DNA of 64,000 nucleotides, from assembly GCA_011947345.1 (NCBI GenBank), contig JAAVTG010000568.1, forward strand, positions 62,001 to 126,000, in the 5' to 3' direction. Positions 20,187 to 31,683 of the stretch are shown piece after piece. Position 1 is the stretch's first letter. Each line of letters starts with the position of its first letter. This DNA comes from Phytophthora quininea (lineage: Eukaryota > Oomycota > Peronosporomycetes > Peronosporales > Peronosporaceae). Both the position numbers and the translations under genes were made by a program. The notes under the pieces are model-generated. The model saw only the letters and a program-made list of their open reading frames with translations, did not search any database and was not told the DNA's origin.

Positions 20187-21221
20187 ATGAGTTGGACGCG
20201 GACGCTACTGCTCCTTGTGGCCGCTACGGCGGCCTTCGTGTCCGCCGATCCGCGTGAGGTGGAGAGTGCCGAGTAAGCCTTAAAGACTTTTTCTGTCTTA
20301 GAGCTCACGACCTAACAGCTTGTACTGTGCCTCAGATTCAAGGAGGAATTCGGAGACGATTTCGATGATGAGCGTGCGATCCCAGCGCTAGGGGAGCTGG
20401 AGCAGCACCATAAGTTCGAGCTGGAGCACCATTTGGGCATCGGTGGGGGCTTTCGCCCCGTGGTGCTGTGGAGATCGTCGCCACAGCTTCCTCTCCCAAG
20501 CCGAAGGTTTCCTTCTCGGCATTGCCGGAGCTAAGCGACGACGACATAAACAAGCTGGAGACGCTGCTGCACAAGGACCGACTGTACACGGTGCGCGCCA
20601 AAAGCGACCCCAGCGACCCGGACTCGCCCTATGTCGTCGCGTCTGTGCCCATGTGCATGCTGGCAGCCATGCGTCTGCGGGAGGATTTCGCATTCCACCT
20701 GTCAGACAGCGGCAAGCTCGTGGCGATTGAGTATTTGACGCCGTATCTGGCGCCAGAGGCATGTGCCGAGCAGCACACGCAGTCTGAAGAGCGTTCGCTT
20801 TGGTCCGTTTGGAACGGTCGTGAAGGCCCAGTCGGGTCCTGCGTATGTAGATCCCATGTTTGCTGCTCGCTGCTTTAAGGGCTTACAGTTTTTTTTGTGT
20901 GTTGGTACAGGCCCCCGAAAAACATTGTGGTCAAGCGGGACCGCGCTCCTCAAGGTGTCAAGCCCGTCCAGAGTGAAGACGGCAGCGATGAACCAGAGGA
21001 GGAGAGTCAATCGTTCCTCCGGAAATACGTACGTGCTTGCTGTGTTGTTTTGGGTTCGCGTGATGAGGTTTGTAACACGAGTCTTTCGTTTACTGTTGTA
21101 GTGGTACGTCATTCTGCCTATCGTCGTCATGAGCCTGTTTGGCGGAGATGGAGGTGCCCCTCCTGCTGGCGGCGCTGCTGGTGCTGCTCCTGCCCCGGGA
21201 GCAGGTGGACGCCGACGGTAA
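20187..21221 (+). CDS. EMC10: ER membrane protein complex subunit 10
   Basis: EMC10 is the lumenal/membrane subunit of the ER membrane protein complex, which inserts transmembrane helices. The start at 20187 gives a signal peptide (M-S-W-T-R-T-L-L-L-L-V-A-A-T-A-A). Intron 1 follows at once (GTAAGCC to CCTCAG, ending 20335). The middle has E-H-H-L-G-I-G-G-G-F-R-P and S-A-L-P-E-L-S-D-D-D-I-N-K-L-E. The last exons give P-P-K-N-I-V-V-K-R-D, then E-S-Q-S-F-L-R-K-Y joined to W-Y-V-I-L-P-I-V-V, the membrane helix, and a Gly/Ala/Pro tail ending R-R-R. This is the EMC10 plan. The frame is one base short at the C run 20456-20459 and near 20790. Four exons fit the family; the small first exon is chosen by the signal peptide. 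Confidence 0.8.
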
Positions 21222-21310
21222 AGCGGCGGCCGGGAACCGTGGTGCAAATCAATCGGTGAATGCCACCGATCGTAGAAACTCGAGCTCAAGTTGAATCGAT
21301 TGCCTGTGGT

Positions 21311-22069
21311 CTATACGATCAAGTTCAATTTCTCCTCTTCGGTGCCCTTATCCTTGCGAACCATCGCTGCTGGGGCTGGCGGCCACTCGTGTTGCGACAG
21401 CATCCGCCCCCACACTGTGTGGTCTCCTGTGGACACAACGACACCCACAGCGTTGCCCTGCAACACACACGCCGTCATGGGGACAATGTTGCCGCACCGT
21501 AGCGGGTCTGTCTGCAGGTGGGCTGGCGGGGTCTCGATCGTGACCTTCTTCCTGCTGCCGCCTTGTCCTGCGTCCTCGTCCTCCTCTCCGACCAAAGGGG
21601 CCTGATCAACTACACAGTCGTCAGAGCACTCGACAACGCGAAGATCTGCGCCGGCAATGTCGCCGGCCTTGAGCTCCACGACGTCTCCATACACGAGACT
21701 CATGGCGTCCATACGCATGCGGCGAGTGGCTGTCTTGCCCTGCGAGGCTGCCACTCGGCGACGCACAGAGGACTCGCGGGGCAGCGCTTCCTGGTACGCC
21801 TGCATGGATGCAGTGCGCATCAGACACGGCAGCAGGCAGCAGACCCAGGACGGACAGTTGACGGGCGGCGTCACGCGGTTGGCACCGTACAGCGCGCGCC
21901 GTGCCATGGCCTCGTCTCGCGAGAGTCCCAGCGCAGGGTCCACCCCACCTCCGCCACGAAGTCATCGACGTTGACAGGGCGCTGGTAGTTCTACAATACA
22001 AGAGAGCAGTGAGCACACAGCCAGCCACGAAGCCTGAAGCGCCAGCATCTGCACCTCGAGCTCCTTCAT
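21311..22069 (-). pseudogene. isolated P-type ATPase N-terminal/actuator fragment
   Basis: The minus strand resembles the start of a Na+/K+- or Ca2+-type P-type ATPase: D-P-A-L-G-L-S-R-D-E-A-M-A-R-R and Y-G-A-N-R-V-T-P-P, then the actuator-domain block Y-G-D-V-V-E-L-K-A-G-D-I-A-G-A-D-L-R, and G-V-V-V-S-T-G-D-H-T-V-W-G-R. The first two membrane helices between these blocks are absent. The dephosphorylation loop TGES reads V-G-E-E. The frame stops at 21311, so there is no phosphorylation site (DKTGT) and no nucleotide-binding domain. EMC10 ends only 90 bp away on the other strand, so nothing is hidden downstream. One frame slip occurs near 21950, and a small first exon may start at 22069. It is either decayed or a non-catalytic derivative. 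Confidence 0.6.
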
Positions 22070-22166
22070 CTTGATCTGATTTCCAACGGTCCTGTTTGTT
22101 TAGACGTTAGTCGTTTTAAACCTAAAAATAAACCTACTTTGAAGCGACGTAAACTCTAAAGGTCGC

Positions 22167-24420
22167 ATGCCAACGGAGCACCGTGCTCGACCACCGCCGC
22201 GGCGGCAGCTGCTGCTGGACGTGGCGGCGGTCGTGCTGCTCCTGCTGCTGGACGCTCGAGACCTGTGGTTCAAGCTGCGGTGGGTGGGTTCTCGCGACAA
22301 CTTTGCCTTCTCGACGACCAAGACACTCGAGCTGTCCCACACGACCGTGTTGGAGCCAACGACCGCCTTCTCCTTCGCAGATCAACGAGTTCAGAGAGCT
22401 TCGGGATGGAGCTCCTTTCTGCAAAAGTGCGAGTCGATGGCGGCGATTCATAGTGCAGAAGAAACGGAGACAAGCTACGTACTAGGCAAGAATTGCCTGG
22501 TTGGGGAAGGAAACGGCGCCGTTCGAGTTCAAGATCTCGTTCTCACAAGCAGCATCCGCTCCGATTCAGTTGCCTGGGCGGCCTGCGAGCCGCTGTACAA
22601 ACATCGCAAGCCGCCGATCTGTCGGTTGCCCATCGTCACTCGGTTTCGAGACCGCTACAATGTTTACATAGACGACAAGTCGCCGCCAAGTCAAAGGAGC
22701 AGGCAGAAGCCACTGGAGCAGGAACTAGAACTTGTGCAGCCCGGCAGCGAGGATGAAACGGATCTTATCGAGTTGCTCAGTGTGATCAGCAAAAGTGCCC
22801 CGGTCTCATCTGTCGTCTGCGTAGAGGGCTTTGCTATCAAAGGAGCAGGAAGACATCCTGCGACGATCTATGGATGTGGGAGCCCGAGTTTCTTCCAAAG
22901 TGCATTTGCTGGAGGCGACGCTGCCAATTCTTTCGTCCGGCTTCTGCAGGACAAAGCATGGCTGACATCCGACGCCTTGCACATTATGGGGCGAGACTCA
23001 TCGTTCGCGAAAATCAGCGCTGTGTGCTTGTAGTGAGCGACACAGCTGGGGGTACCAAATCGATCGACCATGTGTCGTGGATTAATTTTTCTGTGTCGGG
23101 GTCACTGTACACGGCAATGATTTTACTGGATCTGGTACTGCTGGCTACTGGTGTTTGTAGTGCTGTGGAGATTGCGTTGCGAATATTGTGGCCGCTGTGG
23201 AAACCGCTGATCGTAACGGAGTACCAAATACCGTCCTCACGGACAACGAAGCTTGGTTACGCACTGGAAGATTTTTCACGAATTCTTCCATCCAGCCTTC
23301 TTCGTAGCACCCCATAGCGTTAATGACTGCGATGTCTCGACTCCTATCTTGGATGCTTATCATTCCGTGCAACGTTGTATGGACCGATGCAAACTTTGAT
23401 ATTGGCGACATACACACATTCCTGACAATGCTTCGAGTTTCTGACCTTGTACTATTGAGTGTCAACTCGATTTGGAACATTGGCGTCGTTTTTGGTGAGA
23501 ATTTTGCGCTTGCGGTGGCTCGAAGAACTTACGTTAGCGCGTTGGAAGTGACGACTATATTTTCCGTCGTCATGGTTTGGATTATCTTTGTATCGTCCTT
23601 CCACACACTTGACGAAGTGCGTCTGTACGAGCACCATCGAGTCATCGACCGAAGTTCATTCGTGAACATTACGGTGTACGCAAACACATTCCCAGCGCAG
23701 CAAGATTCCAAAACAAACACTTCGTTGTCAGTGCTTGGTGCAATTTACGGACAATTACATGTCATCATCAGCGCCACCATGTTATTCGTCGGATTGCTTG
23801 CGACGCTCCGGTTTATCGCTGGAAGATCATCAATCTCGGGAAACCTGTTGCAGTGCCCAAGATCCTCCACGTCTGTGGTCCAACCCAGTGCTGCCGACGA
23901 TGAATCGACGATACCCCTCAAAACAAATGACCTCACAAGTAGTAGTGCTGGCATTCTGATGCGGCCAACACCTCCGCTACCAAGCCCAACACGTGAGTCT
24001 ATGAAAACGCCTTCCACCGATTCATTTTCAGAATCTGATACCAGCGATGGTCGCTTGCTGGTCGAGGACATGGTGGACACTCCGATCCGTGCTCAGAGTT
24101 TCGTGCGCCAGTCTTGGGTTTTAGAAAAGTTTGGTACTGAGCTTCTTTTACCCCCGTCGCTCTATCTCGAGCACGGCGTCATCCTCGAAGGTCGGTACAT
24201 ACGAACTAGATGCGGCTTCGTGGGGTGGCTCAACCGCTGGTTCACGCCGAAGAACACACAACGAGATTGGAGGCAGAAAACGATGAGCAAGACAGGGCCA
24301 AGCAGACCCACGGGCGCTCTTAAAAAGTCTCCGATAATCGACTCGGAGCAAGGCGCCTTTATCGTAGAGTTTTACAGCTTTTCGGAACCCGCACACTCAT
24401 CATGCCCCATCTCAGCCGCA
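22167..24420 (+). CDS. polytopic membrane protein of an oomycete-specific family
   Basis: I do not recognise a function. The start at 22167 is followed by a basic stretch and a hydrophobic anchor (L-L-L-D-V-A-A-V-V-L-L-L-L-L). A long mainly soluble region comes next, then a group of hydrophobic segments at about 23110-23210, 23400-23480, 23540-23610 and 23755-23825. The order of the segments, and phrases such as A-R-R-T-Y-V-S-A-L-E-V, recall large membrane proteins found only in Phytophthora and relatives. The C-terminal part is Ser/Thr/Pro-rich and likely cytosolic. The frame changes twice (near 23035 and 23300), each time as if one base were missing, and the natural stop near 24400 is not clear because the frame stays open into the ABC gene. 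The end coordinate is approximate. Confidence 0.55.
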
Positions 24421-24502
24421 ACACTTCGCTGGCCAAGGGCCGTTGACCGTCAGCGTGCATTCACTTCCAAACCTGCCACTAAGTACAAGAGTCACAAGTC
24501 AC

Positions 24503-27500
24503 ATGGTAAATTCTCAAGCTGGACAGTCGCCATATGCGAGACTCCGGACCCCGCGCGGGTCTTCCTCCGCAAGCAAGGTCGACAATTTGGCGCTGGATGT
24601 AGTCCATCCCACGACAAGCTCTATAGGACAGAGCAAGAGTCTGCAAGCGGATCAGCCTCCGTCCTTCTCGTTCTTGGAACTCTATCGTTTTGCAACGCTC
24701 TCTGATCGAGTACTCCTGACGACCGGTATCCTAATGGCGGGAATTAACGGCGTGCTGTTCCCTTGCATCGCCTTGGTGTTTGGTGAGGCAATCGCAGCCT
24801 TCGCTCAAGCTGATGGGGGTGTGGATCGTCGAGCCCTAAACAAGGCTTCTCTTCACTATTTCCTCATTGCCATCGGCATTTTCGTGACGGACTACCTGGC
24901 ATATCTTCTCTTCTCACTATCCGCAGAGCGCCAAATTAAAGCGTTAAGAGCACACGCGCTACAGCACATGCTGTATATGGACATTTCTTGGTATGACCTT
25001 CATGACCCGTTGCAGCTATCGAGTCGAATCACGGGCGACACCGTGAAAATCAAGGACGGCATGGGGCAGAAATTAGGTGATGGCGTAAAGTTTGTCTGCC
25101 AATTCGTTGCAGGTTACGTCATTGGATTTGCTCGTGGCTGGGATATCACATTGGTCATGATGAGTGTCATGCCGGTGATGGCATGGTCGATGGCGTACGT
25201 TCTTCAGAGCTGGCGTGCTCGAGCTGCCTATGCGCAGCAAATGTACGCGGAAGCAGGAGCTGTCGCAGAGGAAACTCTAGGATCGATTCGAACGGTGAGC
25301 TCGCTGACTGCTGAGCACCGCGCAATCCAAAAGTATAATGAGCGAACGCTGGAGGTCGAGAAGGGGAATATTGCTCAAGGTCGCGCGTTTGCACTTGTCC
25401 TGGGCGTATTTCGTAGTTGTTCGTGGCTTATTTATGCCGCCGGTTTGTGGTATGGTGGATACCAAGTTTACAAAGGCAGCGTAGCACCCCAAGAGGTATT
25501 TCAGTCGTTGATGGCTGTTGTAATGGGCTCGCGCTCGCTAGCGTTCATTTCGCCGAACATTACTGCTGTCACGGAAGCGAAAGGCGCTGCTGTTGCTCTG
25601 TATGAGCTCTTGGACACCCAATCTCAAATTGATGCGTCTCAAGAGACCAAAGGCATCATTCCAGATACTTGTTCTGGCCGAATAGAAGCGATTAATGTTG
25701 ATTTCACCTATCCGACTAGACCGGATGCCCCGATCCTAAGAAACTACAACGTTGTTATTGAAGCAGGCCAGACTGTTGCGTTCGTCGGGGCAAGTGGAGG
25801 TGGTAAGAGCACCATTATCGCGCTTCTCGAACGATTCTACGACCCCACAAGTGGGTCAATCTTGCTAGATGGACGAGATTTGAGAACTTTGAACATTAAA
25901 TGGCTGCGGTCGCAGATTGGATTAGTGTCTCAAGAGCCCGTGCTGTTTGCAACCACCATAGCGGAGAATATCGCGTCAGGGAGATCCGATTTCACCAGTG
26001 ATGACATCGTCGCCGCTGCCAAATTGGCAAATGCTCATAACTTTATCGTAACGTTACCAAGGAAGTACGAAACGTTGGTTGGCGAAAACGGAGTTTCGTT
26101 GTCTGGAGGACAGAAGCAACGCATTGCAATTGCTCGCGCGATTATCCGTGATCCCAAGATCTTAGTTCTGGATGAAGCTACAAGTGCTTTGGACGCGGAG
26201 AGCGAGAGGGCCGTGCAAGCTGCATTGAACGGCTTAGTGGGAAAAACACGCATGACAACTCTCGCTATTGCTCATCGACTGAGTACGGTCCGACACGCAG
26301 ACAAGATTGTAGTGCTGGTTGATGGTCACGTTGTTGAGGAAGGCCCACACGATGGTCTGCTGGACATCGAACATGGTGTGTATCGCAAGCTGTACACAAT
26401 TCAGGAAGCGAAAGCTCAAGAGGAGGCGGAGGCAGCGACATTGGCGCTAACTGAGGTAGAATTTGATTCGAGTGAACTGACAGAAGAACAGGGGCTGGGT
26501 GGAGTAAAACACCGAGTTGTCGGTCCGCAAGAAGCGACGAGACTCGAGCCAGTGCGAGGCGACCTTCAAATGGGCTGATCGAACCAACACGACAAACCCA
26601 GCTGACAAAGTTTACTGTTTCCATTGCTAACAATATTAGCAAGCCTGAACGGGGATACTTCATCTTGGGCATGGCTGGCTCCGCCATCAATGGGGCGGCT
26701 TTTCCAGCTTCAGCTGTTCTAATCAGCGAGTTGGTTGCAATTATGACGGTCGACTACGCCAACTATCAAGAGCATCATGATCGCGCGTATCTGTCTAACT
26801 TGCCTCACGAGGTGGCAATATTCGGGATTCTCTATATTGTCGGGTCGTTTGTCCTCTTTACCGGCGCCGCAATCCAGAGCTACGGGTTTCGCTATGTAGC
26901 GGAAAAGCTAACCTCACGCCTACGAGACATGCATTTTTCATCGTTATGTCGACAAAATATTGCTTTCTTCGATGAAACAGACCACGCGACTGGAGCACTA
27001 ACAGCTGACTTGGCAACAAGTGCATTGCGAGTAGCGATGATCTCCGGAGAGGCCCAAGGCAGATTGTTTCAAGCTGTGTTTACAACCGTGGCCGCGCTTT
27101 TGATATCGTTTTTATCGGGGAGCTGGCTCCTCACACTCGTCATGTTGGCGATCATACCCGTGCTTGTGGTCGGCAACGTTTTTCGAGCGAGAAATATGCG
27201 CGGGAAAGGCATTCTGGCTGACGATATGGCGGAAGTCGGTGCCCACGCGTCGGAAGTGCTGAGTAATATCCGAACTGTGGTGTCACTTGGCCTCGAAAAG
27301 TTTCATGCGATAAATTTTCCGTGCTCCTTGACGAGCCAAGGAAGAGTGGAGAACGAGACGCGCAAGTGAACGGTTTGGCGGTGGGTTTTAGCTCCTTCAT
27401 CGTCTTTGCGACGTATGCATTTACATTTTGGTATGGGGGTAAGCTTGTCAACGATGGAACTATAACATTTCGCCAGTTAATGCGCTCTCTGATGGCGATC

Positions 27501-28391
27501 ATCATGTCTTCGCAAAGCGTGGGTGCCTCGGTAGCTTACGTCGCAGATTCCGACAGTGCGTTTGACGCCGGAGGGGTCATTTTATCTCTTCGTGATCGAC
27601 ATCTGCCTATCGATGCTTTTCAAGAAGATGGTCTGCGGCCTACTGGGACTGTTGGTAAAATCGAGTTCAAGGACATTGTCTTTCGATATCCGACTAGGCC
27701 TCAAGTAACCGTGTTGAAGAACTACAACTTGATTATTGAGGCTGGCACTACCGTAGCTTTTTGCGGACCGAGTGGTGGTGGGAAAAGTACGTGTATTGCC
27801 CTACTTGAACGATTTTATGACCCTGTTGGTGGTCAAGTATTGTTGGACGGAATCGACATCAAGGAGCTCAACGTCCGATGGTTGCGAAGCCAAATTGGTC
27901 TCGTCGGACAAGAGCCGACACTATTCATTGGCACCATCGCGGAGAACATTGCGTATGGCCTTGACGTGACACCGGATATGGAAGAGATCGAGGCTGCGGC
28001 GAGGATGGCAAACGCGCACGATTTCGTTGTGCAGTTCCCTGACGGGTACAAAACGCAGGTCGGAATGAAGGGCGAGCAATTGTCGGGTGGGCAAAAACAA
28101 CGCATTGCCATCGCGCGAGCCATCCTGAAAAACCCAAACATTTTACTGCTGGATGAGGCGACGAGTGCGCTGGATTCGGAGAGTGAGAAGGTCGTACAGG
28201 AGGCACTTGACAAGGTTGTAGCTCATCACCGGCGGACCACCATCATTATCGCGCATCGATTGTCTACAATTCGTAAGGCGGACACGATTTGCGTCGTCAG
28301 TGGCGGCAAGGTCGCGGAACAGGGCACCCACCAGGAACTGCTCGGTAGGCATGGCATCTACACCAAGCTAGTTGAGTCCGCGATCAACTAA
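24503..28391 (+). CDS. ABCB/MDR-type full ABC transporter
   Basis: This is a full-size ABCB (multidrug resistance/P-glycoprotein-like) exporter with the order TMD1-NBD1-TMD2-NBD2. NBD1 has Walker A G-A-S-G-G-G-K-S-T, signature L-S-G-G-Q-K-Q-R and Walker B I-L-V-L-D-E-A-T-S-A-L-D. NBD2 has G-P-S-G-G-G-K-S-T, L-S-G-G-Q-K-Q-R and I-L-L-L-D-E-A-T-S-A-L-D. Both catalytic Glu residues and the H-loops (A-H-R-L-S-T) are present, so both sites look active. Such proteins pump hydrophobic compounds out of the cell. The ATG at 24503 is the first in frame before the cytosolic tail. The frame is broken near 26570, in the linker, and near 27330, in TMD2. Each break can be closed by one base, and all motifs are intact, so the gene is probably functional. 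Confidence 0.88.
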
Positions 28392-28511
28392 TTGTCTAGC
28401 GAGTTCATTGCTAAAACTTGCTCAAGCCAAATCACGCCCACCTCGTTTATTCATCTCTCTACCCCTCCTCCTGGTAGCACGCGAGAATTGACTCTGTCAT
28501 TCTTCTAGCAC

Positions 28512-29349
28512 CTACATAAAGTCATCGTAGTCGTCGTAAGTGTCCTCGTAGCCGGCGTAGGCCATGCCACCTGCGCCGCCGTTGCCCACGTTACGCTCGA
28601 CGTTCGCGTAGCCCTGCTTGCCCGTCTGCTTCTTCTTCTTGCCCTTGGGCTTAGCAGCCGCAATCTTCTCGTTCTTAATGACGTTGATGATGGTCGTGAT
28701 CTCCTTCATGTCGTCGGCTGTTAGGTTCACCGAGGCCTTGGTCAGAATCACCTTCAAACACTCCAGCGCATACTTAGAGTTGGACGCCGCCAACCGCGAC
28801 GACACCACGTCTCCAAGGTGCTCGTGGTCTGCCAGCGACATCAGCCGCATGCCGGCAATAGCGGCCTCGGCGTCGTCGGTGGCGCCTGCTGCCGGTTTGG
28901 GCGGGGCGCCGGCGAAGGCGTCGATGGCCATCTCGAAGTCTGCCTCCTCGATCGAGGCCTTCTCGCGGGCCTTTCGCTGGTCATCCGTCTCGTCAGCCTG
29001 CGCCGCGAGTCGCGCCTTGGTGAGGGCGATCTCCATGCGCTGCTTCTCCTCCATCTCCTTGAGCTTCATCTTCTTGAGCTGCTTGGGCTTGAGCGGGCCC
29101 TTGGGCGCGGCCGGCTCGGATTTGGCGGCCACGACCGGCTCCTCCTCTTCCTCCTCTTCGTCGTCCCAGTTGGCGGCAACCTTCTGCTGCTCCGCCACCG
29201 TCGGCACTTCGAACTCGTCGTCATCTGAGTGGGCAAAAGATGGACGTCAGTTCAGCGAGTCCACAGACGGCCAGCACGGCAATTGACGCCCGGTGAGGAT
29301 ACGGTGCTAGAGGGCATAAAGAAATAGCGCACGCACCCCAGGAGTCCAT
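28512..29349 (-). CDS. translation initiation factor eIF3 subunit J
   Basis: The first exon (29337-29349) encodes M-D-S-W and joins across intron 29225-29336 to D-D-D-E-F-E-V-P. This gives the acidic N-terminus with W-D-D-E-E-E-E-E-E-E that marks eIF3j. It continues with the basic K-P-K-Q-L-K-K-M-K-L-K-E-M-E-E-K, a helical core (A-S-V-N-L-T-A-D-D-M-K-E-I-T-T-I-I-N-V-I), a Lys-rich patch (K-G-K-K-K-K-Q) and an acidic Tyr-rich tail (Y-E-D-T-Y-D-D-Y-D-D-F-M). eIF3j sits at the decoding centre of the 40S subunit and guides mRNA binding and recycling. The coding region shows no frame break. It diverges from PSD. Confidence 0.88.
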
Positions 29350-29489
29350 GGTTGTCTGCTGCTGAAGCTGCACTTCCGCTGCGAATGGTTTCTCTCCCCA
29401 AGGCACTACTGGACCAGAGCCGCGACGTCACCGAGTGGTACATTCTTGGTACACTGGCACAGCAGTGGTACATTTTTCCCAGTATTCAA

Positions 29490-30812
29490 TGATGCTCAAC
29501 GCCGCGCTGCTCGCGCGCTCAGGGCCGCGACGCCGCTTCTCGACCTCCGCGCCGCCCCCCGCCCTCGCGCAACATCTTTACCGGCAGCTGGAAAATCCCG
29601 GCCACACTGGGCTTTGCGCTCATCGGCGCGCTGCAGTGGCACCACCTCAACCACCCGTCGGATGACGAGCGCAAGTCGCACCCGGCGCCGGCGCTGCGGA
29701 GGCTTCCAGGCGACCACACGGTGTTTGAGAACACGATGGCTACCGAGCGGCAGCTGCAGTCGCTCAAGTTGTTCCCGTACCGCGCGGCATCGCGCCTCTG
29801 GGGCCAAGTCCACGACAAGGAGCTGTACGGCCACAAGAATATCTCGTGCATACTTTCTGACTGACGCTGCTGTTTCTGCAGTCCATTGTGGCTACGCGAG
29901 CCAGTCTACAAGGCCTGGACCGTCGTGTTCGACTGCAAGCTGGACGAGATGAAGTACCCTCTGCAAAACTACGCCAATCTCGGCGAGTTCTTCTCGCGTC
30001 CGCTGAAGGAAGGAGCCCGGCCGTTCGATACCATCGCAGGACACCTCGCTAGTCCGGTGGATGGTACGGTAGCATCCATTGGAGTCGTGGACGATGCGAA
30101 CAACGTGCCGACTCTGGAGCAGATCAAGGGAGCACGCTATCGGCTCGACGAGTTTCTCGGCAGCTTGCCTTCGTTTTTCACCAAAACAAGGCCGTCCAAG
30201 GGCAAGAAAATGTTCCACTGCGTGCTGTATCTTGCGCCCGGAGACTACCATCGCATCCACGCGCCCGTGGACTGGGAGGTTGAGGAGCGTCGACACTTTC
30301 CCGGCAATCTCTTCCAGTCAACCAAACGGCTGCGAGACTGATCCCGAGCCTCTTTGTGGAGAATGAGCGTGTGGCGTTGCTAGGAGAATGGGAGCATGGT
30401 TTCTTTTCCCTGACGGCTGTGGGTGCGACTAACGTGGGCTCGATTACGCTGACCAAGGAGCCCAAGTTCCGCACCAATACTACCGCACAAGACAAGCTGG
30501 TCGGTCAGTGCATTGCGAAAGATTACGATGGCAAAGTGGACACGACCCGCGGCGAAGAGATGGCCCAGTTCAAGGTATTGTCCCATGCACTTCATTGCTA
30601 TGATGTCGATCTTCAGCTAACATCTAAGCCTATGTTTCACCATAGCTGGGTTCCACGGTTGTGCTTGTGTTCGAGGCGCCGGAGTCTTTTGAATTTACGA
30701 TCAAGCCCGGTGACAAGGTGGGTCGTGAAAACCATGCCGATCATGATGCAGTATTAATATTGTTGTGCGTTAGATCATTCTCGGCAAGTGCATCGGCAAA
30801 GTAGCTCTGTAA
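29490..30812 (+). CDS. PSD1: phosphatidylserine decarboxylase, mitochondrial type I
   Basis: PSD converts phosphatidylserine to phosphatidylethanolamine in the inner mitochondrial membrane. The N-terminus is basic with Arg and Ser, like a presequence, and one hydrophobic segment follows (I-P-A-T-L-G-F-A-L-I-G-A-L). The core has N-L-G-E-F-F-S-R, S-P-V-D-G-T-V, L-A-P-G-D-Y-H-R-I-H-A-P, and the L-G-S-T motif at about 30646, where the chain cleaves itself to form the pyruvoyl group. Introns are 29825-29881, 30575-30645 and 30718-30773. The L-G-S-T codons begin exactly at an exon start. The frame slips near 29570 and near 30315; each needs one base. Two ATGs lie at 29487 and 29490. The Asp/His/Ser machinery is complete, so I take it as active. 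Confidence 0.88.
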
Positions 30813-31056
30813 GGCACCTATCAAAAAAATTGTCACGGTTTGGCAGGTTCAACATACCTCTTTTCGTTGCTATTTCATGTCAGCACCAATGGGAAAGGGG
30901 TCAAGGTGATGTTAATTCATTATTCTAAAGGTTTGCAGTCTAACGACCGCATCATCATGAAATCTCCAAGAAAGATGAACACGAGTGCAGTACCAATCTC
31001 AGTTTTCGATTCACCTGGAAGTAAGCGACCAGAACTCGGAGTATTGAGGACAAGCA

Positions 31057-31683
31057 ATGAAGGGGCTTGCTCTTATGGGATTGCTGGTTGTGGCAGCGAC
31101 CGCCTCAGCCGCCTACGGTCTAGAACCTGAAGTAGCTCCGGCTGGCGACGATGGTACGCTGTCGAGTATCGTGCGATACGAAAAATCATGGTTGATTAAC
31201 CCCTTTCTGGTAGGTCTGCACTTGCGTCATCTCGATGAAACACCTCCAGCAGAATCTGAAGGTCCAGTAGCCGACACCGATCTGATGGAGAGCGAAAATC
31301 ACGGCGGCTATCACTACGGAGGCGGAGACGGCAGATGGCACGGTGGCGGCGGCGGGTGCTATCGTGGCGGGCGCTACTGCCCGCATTGCAGATCGCGTCA
31401 CCTCGAGGAGTCCACGGACGAAAACGAGCTCGAGAGGGACGACGAGAATCACGGTGGATATCACTACGGTGGCGGCGGGTGCTATCGTGGTTCGCGCTAT
31501 TGGCCGCACTGCAAGTCACGTTACCTCGGGGAAGAGCTGGCGGTTGCGGAAGGTTTGGCGGAGTCCGATGGATTCCATGGTAGCTGCTTCCCAGGCTCGC
31601 GCTTCTGGCCGCGTTGCTGTGGCGGTGGCGGCCGCGACTGCTTCCCGGGTTCTCGTTTCTGGCCTCGCTGCCGCAGCTTTTAG
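31057..31683 (+). CDS. secreted Gly/His/Cys repeat protein
   Basis: I do not recognise a family. The start at 31057 gives a clear signal peptide (M-K-G-L-A-L-M-G-L-L-V-V-A-A-T-A-S-A). The mature part contains two large repeats of E-N-H-G-G-Y-H-Y-G-G-G, each followed by C-Y-R-G-x-R-Y-x-P-H-C-x-S-R-x-L. Two shorter units, C-F-P-G-S-R-F-W-P-R-C, close the protein. All four units follow C-[FY]-[RP]-G-[SG]-R-[FY]-x-P-x-C. The paired Cys could form a small loop in each unit, and the His could bind metal. It is uninterrupted and about 208 residues long. Roles in the cell wall, adhesion or host contact are possible. The segments R-H-L-D-E, R-H-L-E-E and R-Y-L-G-E-E recall the R-x-L part of effectors, but no proper RXLR-EER pair exists. 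Confidence 0.75.
   Translation: MKGLALMGLLVVAATASAAYGLEPEVAPAGDDGTLSSIVRYEKSWLINPFLVGLHLRHLDETPPAESEGPVADTDLMESENHGGYHYGGGDGRWHGGGGGCYRGGRYCPHCRSRHLEESTDENELERDDENHGGYHYGGGGCYRGSRYWPHCKSRYLGEELAVAEGLAESDGFHGSCFPGSRFWPRCCGGGGRDCFPGSRFWPRCRSF

Noticed and set aside
24503..28391. two half-size ABC transporters
   Set aside because: Only a one-base break separates them, the linker continues in frame after it, and the second half has no start of its own.
31240..31560. possible RXLR effector
   Set aside because: The R-x-L segments lie inside the repeats, not in the first part after the signal peptide, and no true RXLR or EER motif is present.
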